Positions 25,543 through 33,092 of a stretch of 64,000 nucleotides of DNA are shown piece after piece. The stretch covers positions 1,364,001 through 1,428,000 of the forward strand of contig NZ_CP021455.1 in assembly GCF_002158865.1 (NCBI RefSeq), read 5' to 3'. The DNA comes from Comamonas serinivorans (GTDB taxonomy: Bacteria; Pseudomonadota; Gammaproteobacteria; Burkholderiales; Burkholderiaceae_C). Position 1 is the stretch's first letter. Each line of letters begins with the position of its first letter. The notes beneath the pieces were generated by a model. The model saw only the letters and a list, made by a program, of their open reading frames with translations, was not told where the DNA came from and ran no database searches. The translations under genes were made by a program, and so were the position numbers.

Positions 25543-26304
25543 TCAACGCCGGATCACCGCCCGGTAGGTGAAACGGTCGGCGCGGAAATGCATGACCGAG
25601 TAGGCCAGCGGCTGGCCGTCGATGTCGTGCGGCACAAACGTGATCTTGAGCAGGGCCGTGCCCTGCGGCACCTGCAGCAGTTTCGCCTCGGTGGCCTTGG
25701 CGGGCAGGGCGCTGGCCTCGATGTGGGTGGCGTCGAGCCGATGGCCCAGCCGCGTCTCCAGCAGCGTCATCGCATCCTCGGTTTCCATGTCCAGCGCCAG
25801 CATCTGCTCGGCCAGCGCGTGCGGCAGCTCGAACAGGCCGGCCACCACGGGTTCGTCGTTGGCGAAACGCACGATGGTGATGCGGGTCAGGCGCGTCTTG
25901 GCCGGCAGCCCCAGCGCCTTGGCCGCCTGCGGCGACGCGGCCACCTGCTTCACGCTGAGGATTTCGCCGCGCGCGTTCAGGCCGCGCGCGCGCATGTGCT
26001 CGTAAAAGCCCGTGAGCATGCCCAGGTTGGGGTTGCCGCCCGGGCGTGTCACAAAGCTGCCCTTGCCATTGAAGGTCTCGATCAGCCCTTCGGCCTGCAG
26101 GTCGGCCAGCGCCTGGCGCACGGTGATGCGGCTGACGCCGTAGCCGGCCTGCAGCTGCGATTCGGACGGCAGCTTCTGACCCGGCTGCAGCCGCTGATCG
26201 AGGATGTCCTGCCGCAGCCTGGCCTTGAGCTGGGTGAACAAGGGGCCGTCGCCGTCAAGCGGGGTGGGAGGCGGGCTGCTGGCAGCGCGTGAGCGTGGTG
26301 GCAT
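25543..26304 (-). CDS. GntR family regulator with UTRA domain (HutC type)
   Basis: A regulator with an N-terminal winged helix (FTQLKARLRQDILDQRLQPG, LPSESQLQAGYGVSRITVRQAL) and a C-terminal UTRA ligand-binding domain (LTRITIVRFANDEPVV to PLAYSVMHFRADRFTYRAVI), about 253 residues from the ATG at 26304. An upstream ATG at 26346 would add 14 residues; neither has a clear ribosome-binding site. UTRA regulators sense small metabolites. It is divergent from a Bug receptor and acyl-CoA dehydrogenase, with a perfect palindrome between them, so it probably controls that pair and itself. Confidence 0.88.
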   Translation of the reverse strand: MPPRSRAASSPPPTPLDGDGPLFTQLKARLRQDILDQRLQPGQKLPSESQLQAGYGVSRITVRQALADLQAEGLIETFNGKGSFVTRPGGNPNLGMLTGFYEHMRARGLNARGEILSVKQVAASPQAAKALGLPAKTRLTRITIVRFANDEPVVAGLFELPHALAEQMLALDMETEDAMTLLETRLGHRLDATHIEASALPAKATEAKLLQVPQGTALLKITFVPHDIDGQPLAYSVMHFRADRFTYRAVIRR

Positions 26305-26365
26305 GGAAGAAAAGCGGCAGGAAATTTCGGCTGTTATATCAGGCATTGCGTGCTGCCTGTCTTGT

Positions 26366-26381
26366 ACCTATCATGATAGGT
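26366..26381. promoter_or_regulatory. perfect 16-bp palindrome, probable GntR operator
   Basis: ACCTATCATGATAGGT is fully self-complementary, AT-rich against a GC-rich background, and lies between the divergent GntR and Bug genes, 46 bp before the Bug start. Size and symmetry suit a GntR/HutC dimer. Confidence 0.72.
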
Positions 26382-26427
26382 TGTGAAGGTCGCCGCGGCG
26401 GCCCCGCTCAACCAGAAGGAGACGAAC

Positions 26428-27396
26428 ATGGACAGACGGCAGGCGCTCGGTGCGCTCGCGGGTGGCCTGGGCTTGGGCCTGGGCATGGAGTCGGCCAGGG
26501 CCAGCACGGGTGCCTGGCCCAGCAAGCCGGTGCGCGTGGTCGTGCCCTATGCGGCCGGCGGGGTGGTGGACATCAACGCCCGCGCCATCACCACCACCTT
26601 GCAGGACATGCTGGGCCAGCCCTTCGTGGTCGAGGCCAAGCCCGGCGCGAACGGCAACATCGCCGCCGAGTCCGTCGCCAATGCCACCCCGGATGGCCAC
26701 ACGCTGCTGGTGTCGGCGAGCTTCCTGATCAACAACCCCTTGCTGGAAACCGGGCTGCGCTGGAGCCCGCAGCGCTTTGTGCCGATTGCACGCTTCGCCA
26801 ATTCGCCCAGCTATTTCGTCGTCAACAACGACGTGCCGGCCAAGACCGTGCGCGAGTTTGTGCAGGTGGCCAAGGCGGCCAAGCAGCCGCTGCAGTACGC
26901 CGACGGGGGCACGGGCACGCCGCAGTCCATGGCCACCCTGCTGTTCCAGCAGGTGGCGGGCGTGCAGATGGATGCGGTGCTGTACAAGGGCGCGCCGCCC
27001 AGCGTGCCCGATCTGCTGCAGGGCCTGGTGGTGATGGCCATCCTGCCGGCCACGGTGGCCATCCCGCAGGTCAAGGCCGGCAAGCTGCGGGCCCTGGCCA
27101 ACATGAGCCACCAGCGTTCGCTGCAGCTGCCCGACGTGCCCACGATGGCCGAGGCAGGCTTCCCCGAGGTGACCACGCTGTCGTGGTACGGCCTGCACGC
27201 GCCGGCCGGCACGCCGGCCGCCGTGGTCGAGCGCCTGTCCACGGCCATGAAAGCCGCCTGCGCGCTGCCCGCCGTGAAAGAGCGCTTCGTGTCGGCCGGC
27301 GGCGAAGAGGCTTACCTGGACACAGCGGCGTTCAAGCGCTTCCTGGCGCAGGACGAGGTGCGCTGGAAGCAGCTTGCGAGCAAGGTGAAGTCATGA
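26428..27396 (+). CDS. Bug family (TTT) periplasmic receptor 3
   Basis: A 322-residue receptor. The ATG at 26428 is preceded by AAGGAG at 6 bp; a GTG 15 codons upstream is open but unsupported. The export signal begins MDRRQALGALAGG, a twin-arginine-like start. Then come WPSKPVRVVVPYAAGGVVDINAR, FVVEAKPGANGNIAAESVA, VLYKGAPPSVPDLLQG and LPDVPTMAEAGFP. Its stop overlaps the acyl-CoA dehydrogenase start by ATGA, so uptake or sensing and oxidation of one substrate are probably coupled. The divergent GntR protein is the likely regulator. Confidence 0.93.
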   Translation: MDRRQALGALAGGLGLGLGMESARASTGAWPSKPVRVVVPYAAGGVVDINARAITTTLQDMLGQPFVVEAKPGANGNIAAESVANATPDGHTLLVSASFLINNPLLETGLRWSPQRFVPIARFANSPSYFVVNNDVPAKTVREFVQVAKAAKQPLQYADGGTGTPQSMATLLFQQVAGVQMDAVLYKGAPPSVPDLLQGLVVMAILPATVAIPQVKAGKLRALANMSHQRSLQLPDVPTMAEAGFPEVTTLSWYGLHAPAGTPAAVVERLSTAMKAACALPAVKERFVSAGGEEAYLDTAAFKRFLAQDEVRWKQLASKVKS

Positions 27397-28580
27397 GCGC
27401 GGCGTCCCGTGACCCCCTGACCCGCGGCCAGGACCTGGCCCCCGAGCTGCTGCAGACGCTGCAGCGCTTCATCGACGAGGCGGTGATTCCGGCTGAAGAC
27501 CTCAAGCTCGCGCACGACCACGCGGCGCAGGCCGCGGTGGTGGCCCGCCTGCAAGGCCAGGCGTTGGCGCTGGGCCTGGGTTCGCCGCGTCGCGCGGTGA
27601 CCGACGGCGGCCTGGGGCTGAGCTGGGAGGCGTGCTGCGACTACCTGGAGCAGGCCGGGCGCAGCTTTCTGGGGCCGGCCGTGCTGCAGTGCGCGCCCCC
27701 CACGCAGCCCGATGTGTATGCCTTGGATGTGTTGGCCACGCCATCGCAAAGGCGGGCATACCTCGATCCCCTGAAAGCGGGCACGCGCAAGTCGTGCTTT
27801 GCCATGACCGAGCCGGCGCCCGGCGCGGGCTCTGACCCGCGCATGCTCAAGACCGAGGCGCGCCAGGAAGGCGGCCAGTGGGTCATCAACGGCCACAAGT
27901 GGTTCATCACCGGGGCGCACCAGGCCGATTTCGCCATCGTCGTGGCGCGGACCGACGACGGGGTGAGCTGGTTCCTCGTCGATGCCGACACGCCGGGCTT
28001 CGAGATCGTGCGCGACGTGCCCACCATGGAGCCCTTCGACATGGGCGGCCACGCCGAGATCCGCCTGACGAATTGCCGGGTCGGTGCCGACGCCCTGGTG
28101 GGCGAGGCCGGCAAGGGCCTGGACCATGCGCAGCTGCGGCTGGAGGGCGCGCGCCTGTTCCACTGCATGCGCTTCATCGGGCTGGCCTCGCGGGCCATGC
28201 ACCTGGCGCAGCGCCATGTGCAGCAGCGCGAATCGCATGGCGCCCGCCTGGCCGAGCACCAGATGGTGCAGGCCCTGGTGGCCGACGCCCACATCCAGCT
28301 GTTTGCCGCGCGTGTCATGACGCGCGAGGTGGCGCGGCAGCTCGACCGCGGCGAGTCCATTCGCCACAGCTCCTCCATGGCCAAGGTGTTCGTGTCGGAG
28401 GCCGTCTACCAGGTGGCCGACTCGGCGGTGCAGATCTGCGGCGCGCTGGGCGTGTCCGAAGATCTGCCGCTGTCCATGATCCTGCGCATGCTGCGGCCGT
28501 TCCGCATTTACGACGGCGCCTCGGAAGTGCACCGCTCGGCCATCGCCAAGCGCGCGTTCCGCCATGACCTCAGACCCTGA
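27393..28580 (+). CDS. acyl-CoA dehydrogenase
   Basis: A 395-residue FAD-dependent acyl-CoA dehydrogenase. The first signature reads CFAMTEPAPGAGSDP and the second is near the C-terminus (QICGALGVSEDLPLSMI, then RIYDGASEVHRSAIAKRAF), a form seen in the ACAD10/11-like branch. It catalyses alpha,beta-dehydrogenation of an acyl-CoA; chain specificity is not readable. It starts in an ATGA overlap with the Bug gene. A relic of a second acyl-CoA dehydrogenase follows the stop codon in the same frame. A possible P52 sequence lies at 27713-27764 within this gene. Confidence 0.92.
   Translation: MSAASRDPLTRGQDLAPELLQTLQRFIDEAVIPAEDLKLAHDHAAQAAVVARLQGQALALGLGSPRRAVTDGGLGLSWEACCDYLEQAGRSFLGPAVLQCAPPTQPDVYALDVLATPSQRRAYLDPLKAGTRKSCFAMTEPAPGAGSDPRMLKTEARQEGGQWVINGHKWFITGAHQADFAIVVARTDDGVSWFLVDADTPGFEIVRDVPTMEPFDMGGHAEIRLTNCRVGADALVGEAGKGLDHAQLRLEGARLFHCMRFIGLASRAMHLAQRHVQQRESHGARLAEHQMVQALVADAHIQLFAARVMTREVARQLDRGESIRHSSSMAKVFVSEAVYQVADSAVQICGALGVSEDLPLSMILRMLRPFRIYDGASEVHRSAIAKRAFRHDLRP
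27713..27764. repeat. possible P52-like sequence inside acyl-CoA dehydrogenase gene
   Basis: TGTGTATG and CATACCTC at the family spacing, GTATGCC paired with GGCATAC, and ATCG at positions 31-34 as in other copies. The left inner arm lacks the CCG. It encodes normal conserved residues, so coincidence is possible. Confidence 0.35.
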
Positions 28581-28742
28581 CGTCCCCATGCCCAGGACAC
28601 CCCGGACGATGCGTTGCGCGTCGCGATCCGTGGCTTTGTGCAGCAGCACCTGCCCCCGGCCTTGCGCGACCTTGGCCTGTGGGGCCCAGCGCGCGAGCAG
28701 CTGGTGGCCTGGGGCGGCCAGGGCTGGACCGTGAGCGGATGA
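28581..28742 (+). pseudogene. acyl-CoA dehydrogenase N-terminal relic
   Basis: Reading on in frame past the stop of the preceding gene gives 53 codons to the next stop, including DDALRVAIRGFVQQHLPPALRD and then REQLVAWGGQGWTVSG. This is the usual N-terminal helix pair of an acyl-CoA dehydrogenase (R-x-FVxxHLPPxLR and a later W-x-x-x-GW). No further family sequence follows. Paired acyl-CoA dehydrogenase genes are common in such operons, so this is probably the stump of a deleted second subunit or paralogue. Confidence 0.62.
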
Positions 28743-29155
28743 GCGTCGACGAGGAGATGGCGCTGGCTGGCTCGCCCGAGCTGAGCGCCGAGGGCCCGGG
28801 GAAGCGGCGAGGGGGCTGGCAAGGGGCGGGCCCCGGTGGCCGGCGTCTGAGCGTTCGTGGGTGCTGGGTCTGCCGCCAAGCGGAACGCCCTGGCCTTGCC
28901 CTCGCAGCCGTCCCGGCACGCGTTGCGCCTGGCCGGCCTGCTGCGCAGCGGCGCTGCGGGCCGCGATCCCCGTGCGTCGGCCGCCCGCGCAGGCGAGTTC
29001 AGGGGCCCCAGCACGGCCTCATCACGGGGCCGTGGGCCGGGCCGGTGATTCCAGCAGGCCCACCCGCGTCCGAAGGCGGCGCCCTAGAATACCGGGCCTT
29101 CTTCGCCGCACCCCTCAGGGGTTGCGACCTTTCACCGCATACCCCTCCCATTTGG
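28743..29155. other. upstream region of FAH gene
   Basis: No gene recognised. TAGAAT at 29085-29090 could be a -10 element for the FAH gene. A single CATACCCC at 29138-29145 resembles a P52 right end, but no left partner is present at the family spacing. Confidence 0.4.
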
Positions 29156-30163
29156 ATGAAGCTCGCCACCTACCAGGATGGCTCGCGCGACGGCCAGTTG
29201 GTCGTCGTCTCACGCGATCTGCGCCAGGCGCACTACGCCACGGGCACGGCCAGCCGGCTGCTGGCGGTGTTCGACGACTGGAACTTCCTCGCGCCCCAGC
29301 TGCAGGACCTCTACGACGAGCTCAATGCCGGGCGCCTGCGCCACGCCTTTGCCTTTCAGGCCGAGCGTTGCCTGGCGCCGCTGCCGCGTGCCACCCAGTG
29401 CCTGCGCGGGGGCGCCTACCCCAGCCATGGGCAGCTGCTGCACCAGGCCTGGCCGCAGACCTGGCCCGAGCCGCGGCGCGCCGAGCCCGCCATGGCGCAA
29501 GTGCCGTCGGATGACTTTCTGCCCCCGCTGGCCACGGTGCACGTCGCCAGCGAGGTGCTGGAGCCGGACTTCGGCGCCGAACTGTGGGCCGTGTGCGGCG
29601 ACCTGCGCCAGGGCGCCTCGCCCGAGCAGGCGCTGGACGCCGTGCGCCTGCTGGGCCTGGCCAACGCCTTCGCCCTGCGTCGCCTGCAGGCCGAGCCCGG
29701 GGGCGACGTGCAGGCCCGGGTCGCCACGGCCTGCGCGCCGGTGCTCATCACGCCCGACGAGCTGGGCCCCGCCTGGCAGCAGGGCCGCGTGCAGGCCACG
29801 CTGCAGTGCAGCTGGAACGGGCGCAAGTTCGGCCTGTGCGACGCCGCCAGCGACATGCGCTTCGGCTTTGGCGACCTGCTGGCCCATGCCGCGAAGACGC
29901 GCCGCCTGCGCACGGGCACGGTGGTGACCACCGGGCCCGTCAGCAACGCGGGCGTGGCCAGCGACACCGGCCGGCTGAGCTGGCCCAAAGGCTTTTGCAG
30001 CGCGCTGGAGCGGCAGGCCATGGAGCAGATGCAGGACCAGCTGGTGAGCACCGGTTTCCTGTGCTTTGGCGACACGCTGCGCGTCGAGGCCAAGGGCCGC
30101 GATGGCCAATCGCTGTTCGGGGCGCTGGAGCACACCCTGATGCCGCTGGACGGTGCGTCATGA
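29156..30163 (+). CDS. fumarylacetoacetate hydrolase family protein
   Basis: A 335-residue FAH-family protein with the N-terminal FAA-hydrolase-associated domain (MKLATYQDGSRDGQLVVVSR, and later Y-PSHGQLLHQAWPQ) and a C-terminal catalytic domain (LATVHVASEVLEPDFGAELWAV, MRFGFGDLLAHAAKTRRL, TGTVVTTGPVSNAG). The family cleaves C-C bonds of diketo acids or decarboxylates or hydrates related compounds in aromatic catabolism, using a divalent metal. Close homologues are often annotated as 2-keto-4-pentenoate hydratase-like, but the substrate is unknown here. The ATG at 29156 starts the conserved sequence. P52 copy 9 begins 13 bp after the stop. Confidence 0.85.
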   Translation: MKLATYQDGSRDGQLVVVSRDLRQAHYATGTASRLLAVFDDWNFLAPQLQDLYDELNAGRLRHAFAFQAERCLAPLPRATQCLRGGAYPSHGQLLHQAWPQTWPEPRRAEPAMAQVPSDDFLPPLATVHVASEVLEPDFGAELWAVCGDLRQGASPEQALDAVRLLGLANAFALRRLQAEPGGDVQARVATACAPVLITPDELGPAWQQGRVQATLQCSWNGRKFGLCDAASDMRFGFGDLLAHAAKTRRLRTGTVVTTGPVSNAGVASDTGRLSWPKGFCSALERQAMEQMQDQLVSTGFLCFGDTLRVEAKGRDGQSLFGALEHTLMPLDGAS

Positions 30164-30176
30164 AGCTGTGTGGTGG

Positions 30177-30228
30177 CCAGTATGGTCAGGTTGCCGATCT
30201 GAAATTGAACGGTGAAGCGGAATACCCC
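30177..30228. repeat. P52 palindromic repeat, copy 9
   Basis: From CCAGTATG to AATACCCC, with TTGCCGAT and a partly pairing GAACGGT. It ends at the base before the ATG chosen for the TraB/GumN gene. Confidence 0.82.
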
Positions 30229-31401
30229 ATGATGCATGTGTCCAGCACAGCCCGCAAACTGACCCGCGCCGCAGGTTGGCTGGCGCGCTGTGCGGCCTTG
30301 AGCTGGGCCGTGTCGACCGGTGCGGCCGGGGCTGCCGCCAGTCCCGCCGGGTCCGCAGCGGCAGCCAGCGCGCCCGCCGCCAAGGCCAGTGCGACGGCGG
30401 TCCCGGCGCGCGCAGCCTCGGCCGCCACCGCACCCGCGCTGTGTCCCGAGACGCCGCAGCTCCTGGGCACGGCCGAGCTGCGTGCGCTGCAGCGGGCGCA
30501 GCCCGCCGCGCCCGATCGCGGCCTGCTCTGGCAGGTCGAGAAGAACGGTCAGCGCGGCTGGCTCTACGGCACCATGCACCTGGGCCGCAAGCCCTGGCTG
30601 CAGCTGGGCCCGCGTTTGCAGCAGGCCCTGGCCCGCGTCGATGTGCTGGCACTGGAGGTCGACCTGACCGACCCGCGCACCCAGCAAGAGATGGCCGCCA
30701 CCAGCCGGGCCACGGCCGGCAAACCCGTGGGCGCGCAGGCTGACGCGCAGGCCGCGGGGCGCGCTGGCGCGGCGCAGCCGGACCCGGCCGCGGCGGATGC
30801 GGCGCCGCCTGATGCGCGTCAGCAACAGCGCATGGCGGCGCAGCTGCAGCGCGTGTGCCTGCCGCCGCAGGCGCTGGCGGGGGCGGCCAGCCACTTGCAG
30901 GCCGCGGCCTTGATGGTGCTGGCGGCGCGCAGCGAAGGCCTGCATGCCGAGTACGGTTCCGAGCGTGTGCTGGCCCTGTTGGCCAAGGCCCAGGGCAAGC
31001 GCGTGGTGGCCGTCGAGGACGTGCGCAGCCAGACCGCGCTGCTCAAGGGCGAAGACGCGCAGGCCGATGCGGCCCAGCTGGACGACGCGCTCGATGAACT
31101 CGAGTCGGGACGCGGCCTGCAGCAGCTGCGCCGGCTTGGCGTGGCCTGGGCCGCGGGCGACGTGGACACGCTGACGCGCTACCACGAGTGGTGCGACTGC
31201 ATCCACAGCGAGGCCGACCGGCAGGCGCAGGACCGCGTGCTCACCGCGCGCAACGGGCCCATGGCCGATGCCTTCGAGCGGCTGTTGCGCGAGGGCCAGT
31301 CGGTGCTGTTGGCCGTGGGCGCCCTGCACATGGTGGGGCCGCAAGGTGTGGCGGCCGAACTGAGCCAACGCGGGTATCGGGTCACACGCGTTGTTGATTG
31401 A
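30229..31401 (+). CDS. TraB/GumN family protein, exported
   Basis: A 390-residue TraB/GumN-family protein (TIKI/EreA-like fold). The first conserved motif, LWQVEKNGQRGWLYGTMHLG, contains the GTxH core; the second, AVGALHMVGPQGVAAEL, contains the GxLHxxG core. These are putative metal-dependent protease-like motifs. The N-terminus is a signal-peptide-like segment followed by Ala/Ser-rich linker, and there is an Ala/Gln-rich insertion in the middle. I chose the ATG at 30229; an in-frame ATG at 30160, overlapping the FAH stop, would make P52 copy 9 part of the protein. The last ten codons and the stop lie inside P52 copy 10, so both ends of the gene abut repeats. Confidence 0.83.
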   Translation: MMHVSSTARKLTRAAGWLARCAALSWAVSTGAAGAAASPAGSAAAASAPAAKASATAVPARAASAATAPALCPETPQLLGTAELRALQRAQPAAPDRGLLWQVEKNGQRGWLYGTMHLGRKPWLQLGPRLQQALARVDVLALEVDLTDPRTQQEMAATSRATAGKPVGAQADAQAAGRAGAAQPDPAAADAAPPDARQQQRMAAQLQRVCLPPQALAGAASHLQAAALMVLAARSEGLHAEYGSERVLALLAKAQGKRVVAVEDVRSQTALLKGEDAQADAAQLDDALDELESGRGLQQLRRLGVAWAAGDVDTLTRYHEWCDCIHSEADRQAQDRVLTARNGPMADAFERLLREGQSVLLAVGALHMVGPQGVAAELSQRGYRVTRVVD

Positions 31402-31422
31402 TCAGAAATGGCGTGATACTGC
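31371..31422. repeat. P52 palindromic repeat, copy 10 (overlaps TraB/GumN stop)
   Basis: From CGGGTATC to GATACTGC. The TraB/GumN stop codon at 31399-31401 lies inside it, so the element encodes the final RGYRVTRVVD. Confidence 0.85.
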
Positions 31423-31874
31423 GGTGAATGCGGCGTTTGCGTCGCAGATTCCCCTGCACCCCGACCCTCACGCCGTGGCGCGCGCTGAGGCCGCGACACC
31501 GCCGGTGCGCGGCGCGGCGTGCCATGGAGCCGATCCACGACACGTCGATGAGGTCGGCCATGGCGGTTGGGCGTCGTGAAGCCGAGCCAAGCATGGGCAA
31601 ACACGCCTCTGTGCACTGGACGGGCGCCGGCAGAGGCGGCCGCGGCGCGATCAGCACCGAAACCGGGCAGCTCGACAAGGCGCCGTATGGCTTTCCCACC
31701 GGCGGCTCGCGCCACACGGACCGAGACCAACCGCATCCGCCACAAGGCGACCCTGCGCCGATGCGTGATCGCCAGCCCAAGACTGCGGCGATGCCCCAGG
31801 GGACGCGAGGGATGCGGCGCTGGGCGGCACAATGGGGTGGCCTTGCGCACACGGGTTGCGCGTTGGAGGAGACC
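31402..31874. other. gap holding an osmC relic
   Basis: After the P52 copy the only recognisable sequence is the OsmC N-terminal relic at 31593-31701. The last bases before PhaM carry its GGAGGA ribosome-binding site. Confidence 0.5.
31593..31701 (+). pseudogene. OsmC N-terminal relic
   Basis: From the ATG at 31593 about 36 codons read MGKHASVHWTGAGRGGRGAI, then STETGQLDKAPYGFPT. This is the opening of a classical OsmC peroxiredoxin (K-ASAHWxGxLKxGxGxIST-SG-L-xPYGFxTRF). The similarity stops at the YGF motif, before both catalytic cysteines. An intact but different OsmC-family gene is at 39282-39692. Confidence 0.68.
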
Positions 31875-32999
31875 ATGACACAAGCGACACCTTTTCATTT
31901 CCAGCAACTGGTGCCTGGCCTGGACTTTCTGCAGAACCTCATGAAGGGGGCGATGCAGGCGCAAAAAGATGCCGGCCACGCCGCGCCGCTGGGCAACTGG
32001 ATTGCCCCCACGCTGAGCGTGGAGGAGCTGGACCGCCGGGTGTCCGAGCTCAAGACGGTGCTGTATTGGCTCGAGCAGAACGCCCATGCCGTCAAAGCCA
32101 CCATTCAGGCGCTGGAGGTGCAGCGCCTCACGGTGGCGGCGCTTTCGTCCATGAACGTGAACCTGAGCGACATGGCCAAGGCGTTTCGCATGCCCACCCT
32201 GGGGGCGACCGCCGAGGCGGCAGACGCCGCGGCCGAGGCCCCGGATGCCGGGCTGCCCGCCGCGGGCCAGCAGGCCCTGGCCAGCGCGTTTGCCCCGTTC
32301 GCTGAGGCGGCCAAGGCCTTCAGCTGGCCGCTGATGGGCGCCGGGGGCGAGCCGGCCGGCACCGACGCGAGCTCGGCCGAGACGCCCGTGCCGGTGCCCC
32401 CGGTTGCTGCCACGGCGCCGGCTGCAGAGCCGGTCCCGGCACCACCCGCCGCGGATGCGCCCCAGGCAGGTGGGCCCCACGCGGATGCCTCCGAGGCGGA
32501 TGCGCCGCAGACCGATGCAACCCCTCCGCTGGCCGATCCCATGAACTGGTGGGGCACCTTGACCCGTCAGTTCCAGACCCTGGCGGGCGCGGCCCTGCAG
32601 GGCAGCGAAACCGCGATGCCGGCCGTGGCCGGCATGGGGCAGGCGGCGCAGGACATGCTGAAGGCGGCGCAGGCCTCGGCCCTGGCCGGCGCCACGGCCG
32701 TGACCGAGCAGGCCGCCGCCATGCGCGAGGCCACGGCCCAGGCGGTGCGGCAGGCCGGCCGTGCCACCGCGGCGGCCGATGACGCGCCCGCCACGCAGCG
32801 AGCGGCGCGCAAGCCGGCGTCTGCGGCGGCCAAGCCGGTCAAGCAGCCGGCCGCCAAGTCCAAGCCCACGGCCAAGCCGGCCGCCCAGCCTGCGTCGCGC
32901 AAGGCATCCGCCAAGGCGGCGAGCCCGCGTGCCCAGGCCGGAACCGCGGCCAAGCCGGCCCGCAAGCGCCCGCCAACCTCGGCGGGAGGCGGGCGCTGA
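31875..32999 (+). CDS. phaM: PhaM-like polyhydroxybutyrate granule protein
   Basis: A 374-residue protein. Residues 1-95 match the PhaM family: FHFQQLVPGLDFLQNLMKG, NWIAPTLSVEELDRRVSELK, VLYWLEQNAHAVKATIQALE, VQRLTVAALSSMN. In Cupriavidus PhaM activates PHB synthase PhaC and links granules to the nucleoid. A long Ala/Pro linker follows, then about 60 C-terminal residues rich in Lys, Ala and Pro, including PAAKSKPTAKPAAQPASRK, which resemble a histone H1 tail and probably bind DNA. It is longer than the Cupriavidus protein because of the linker. GGAGGA precedes the ATG. Confidence 0.87.
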   Translation: MTQATPFHFQQLVPGLDFLQNLMKGAMQAQKDAGHAAPLGNWIAPTLSVEELDRRVSELKTVLYWLEQNAHAVKATIQALEVQRLTVAALSSMNVNLSDMAKAFRMPTLGATAEAADAAAEAPDAGLPAAGQQALASAFAPFAEAAKAFSWPLMGAGGEPAGTDASSAETPVPVPPVAATAPAAEPVPAPPAADAPQAGGPHADASEADAPQTDATPPLADPMNWWGTLTRQFQTLAGAALQGSETAMPAVAGMGQAAQDMLKAAQASALAGATAVTEQAAAMREATAQAVRQAGRATAAADDAPATQRAARKPASAAAKPVKQPAAKSKPTAKPAAQPASRKASAKAASPRAQAGTAAKPARKRPPTSAGGGR

Positions 33000-33013
33000 C
33001 GTCCGGCGACCCG

Positions 33014-33054
33014 ATCCGCCATCCGCCTCCGCCATCCGCCATCCGCCATCCGCC
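33014..33054. repeat. heptamer tandem repeat (ATCCGCC)
   Basis: Five exact ATCCGCC units plus one six-base variant, between PhaM and the FIST gene. Unit length 7 is out of phase with codons and lies outside genes. Slippage would change the spacing upstream of the FIST gene. Confidence 0.9.
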
Positions 33055-33092
33055 GTTGATCCTTTGCCGTTGAATCGGTCACGAGCCTGCCC

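Noticed and set aside
29138..29145. CATACCCC upstream of the FAH gene
   Set aside because: The left partner is missing at the family spacing; at most an eroded half copy.
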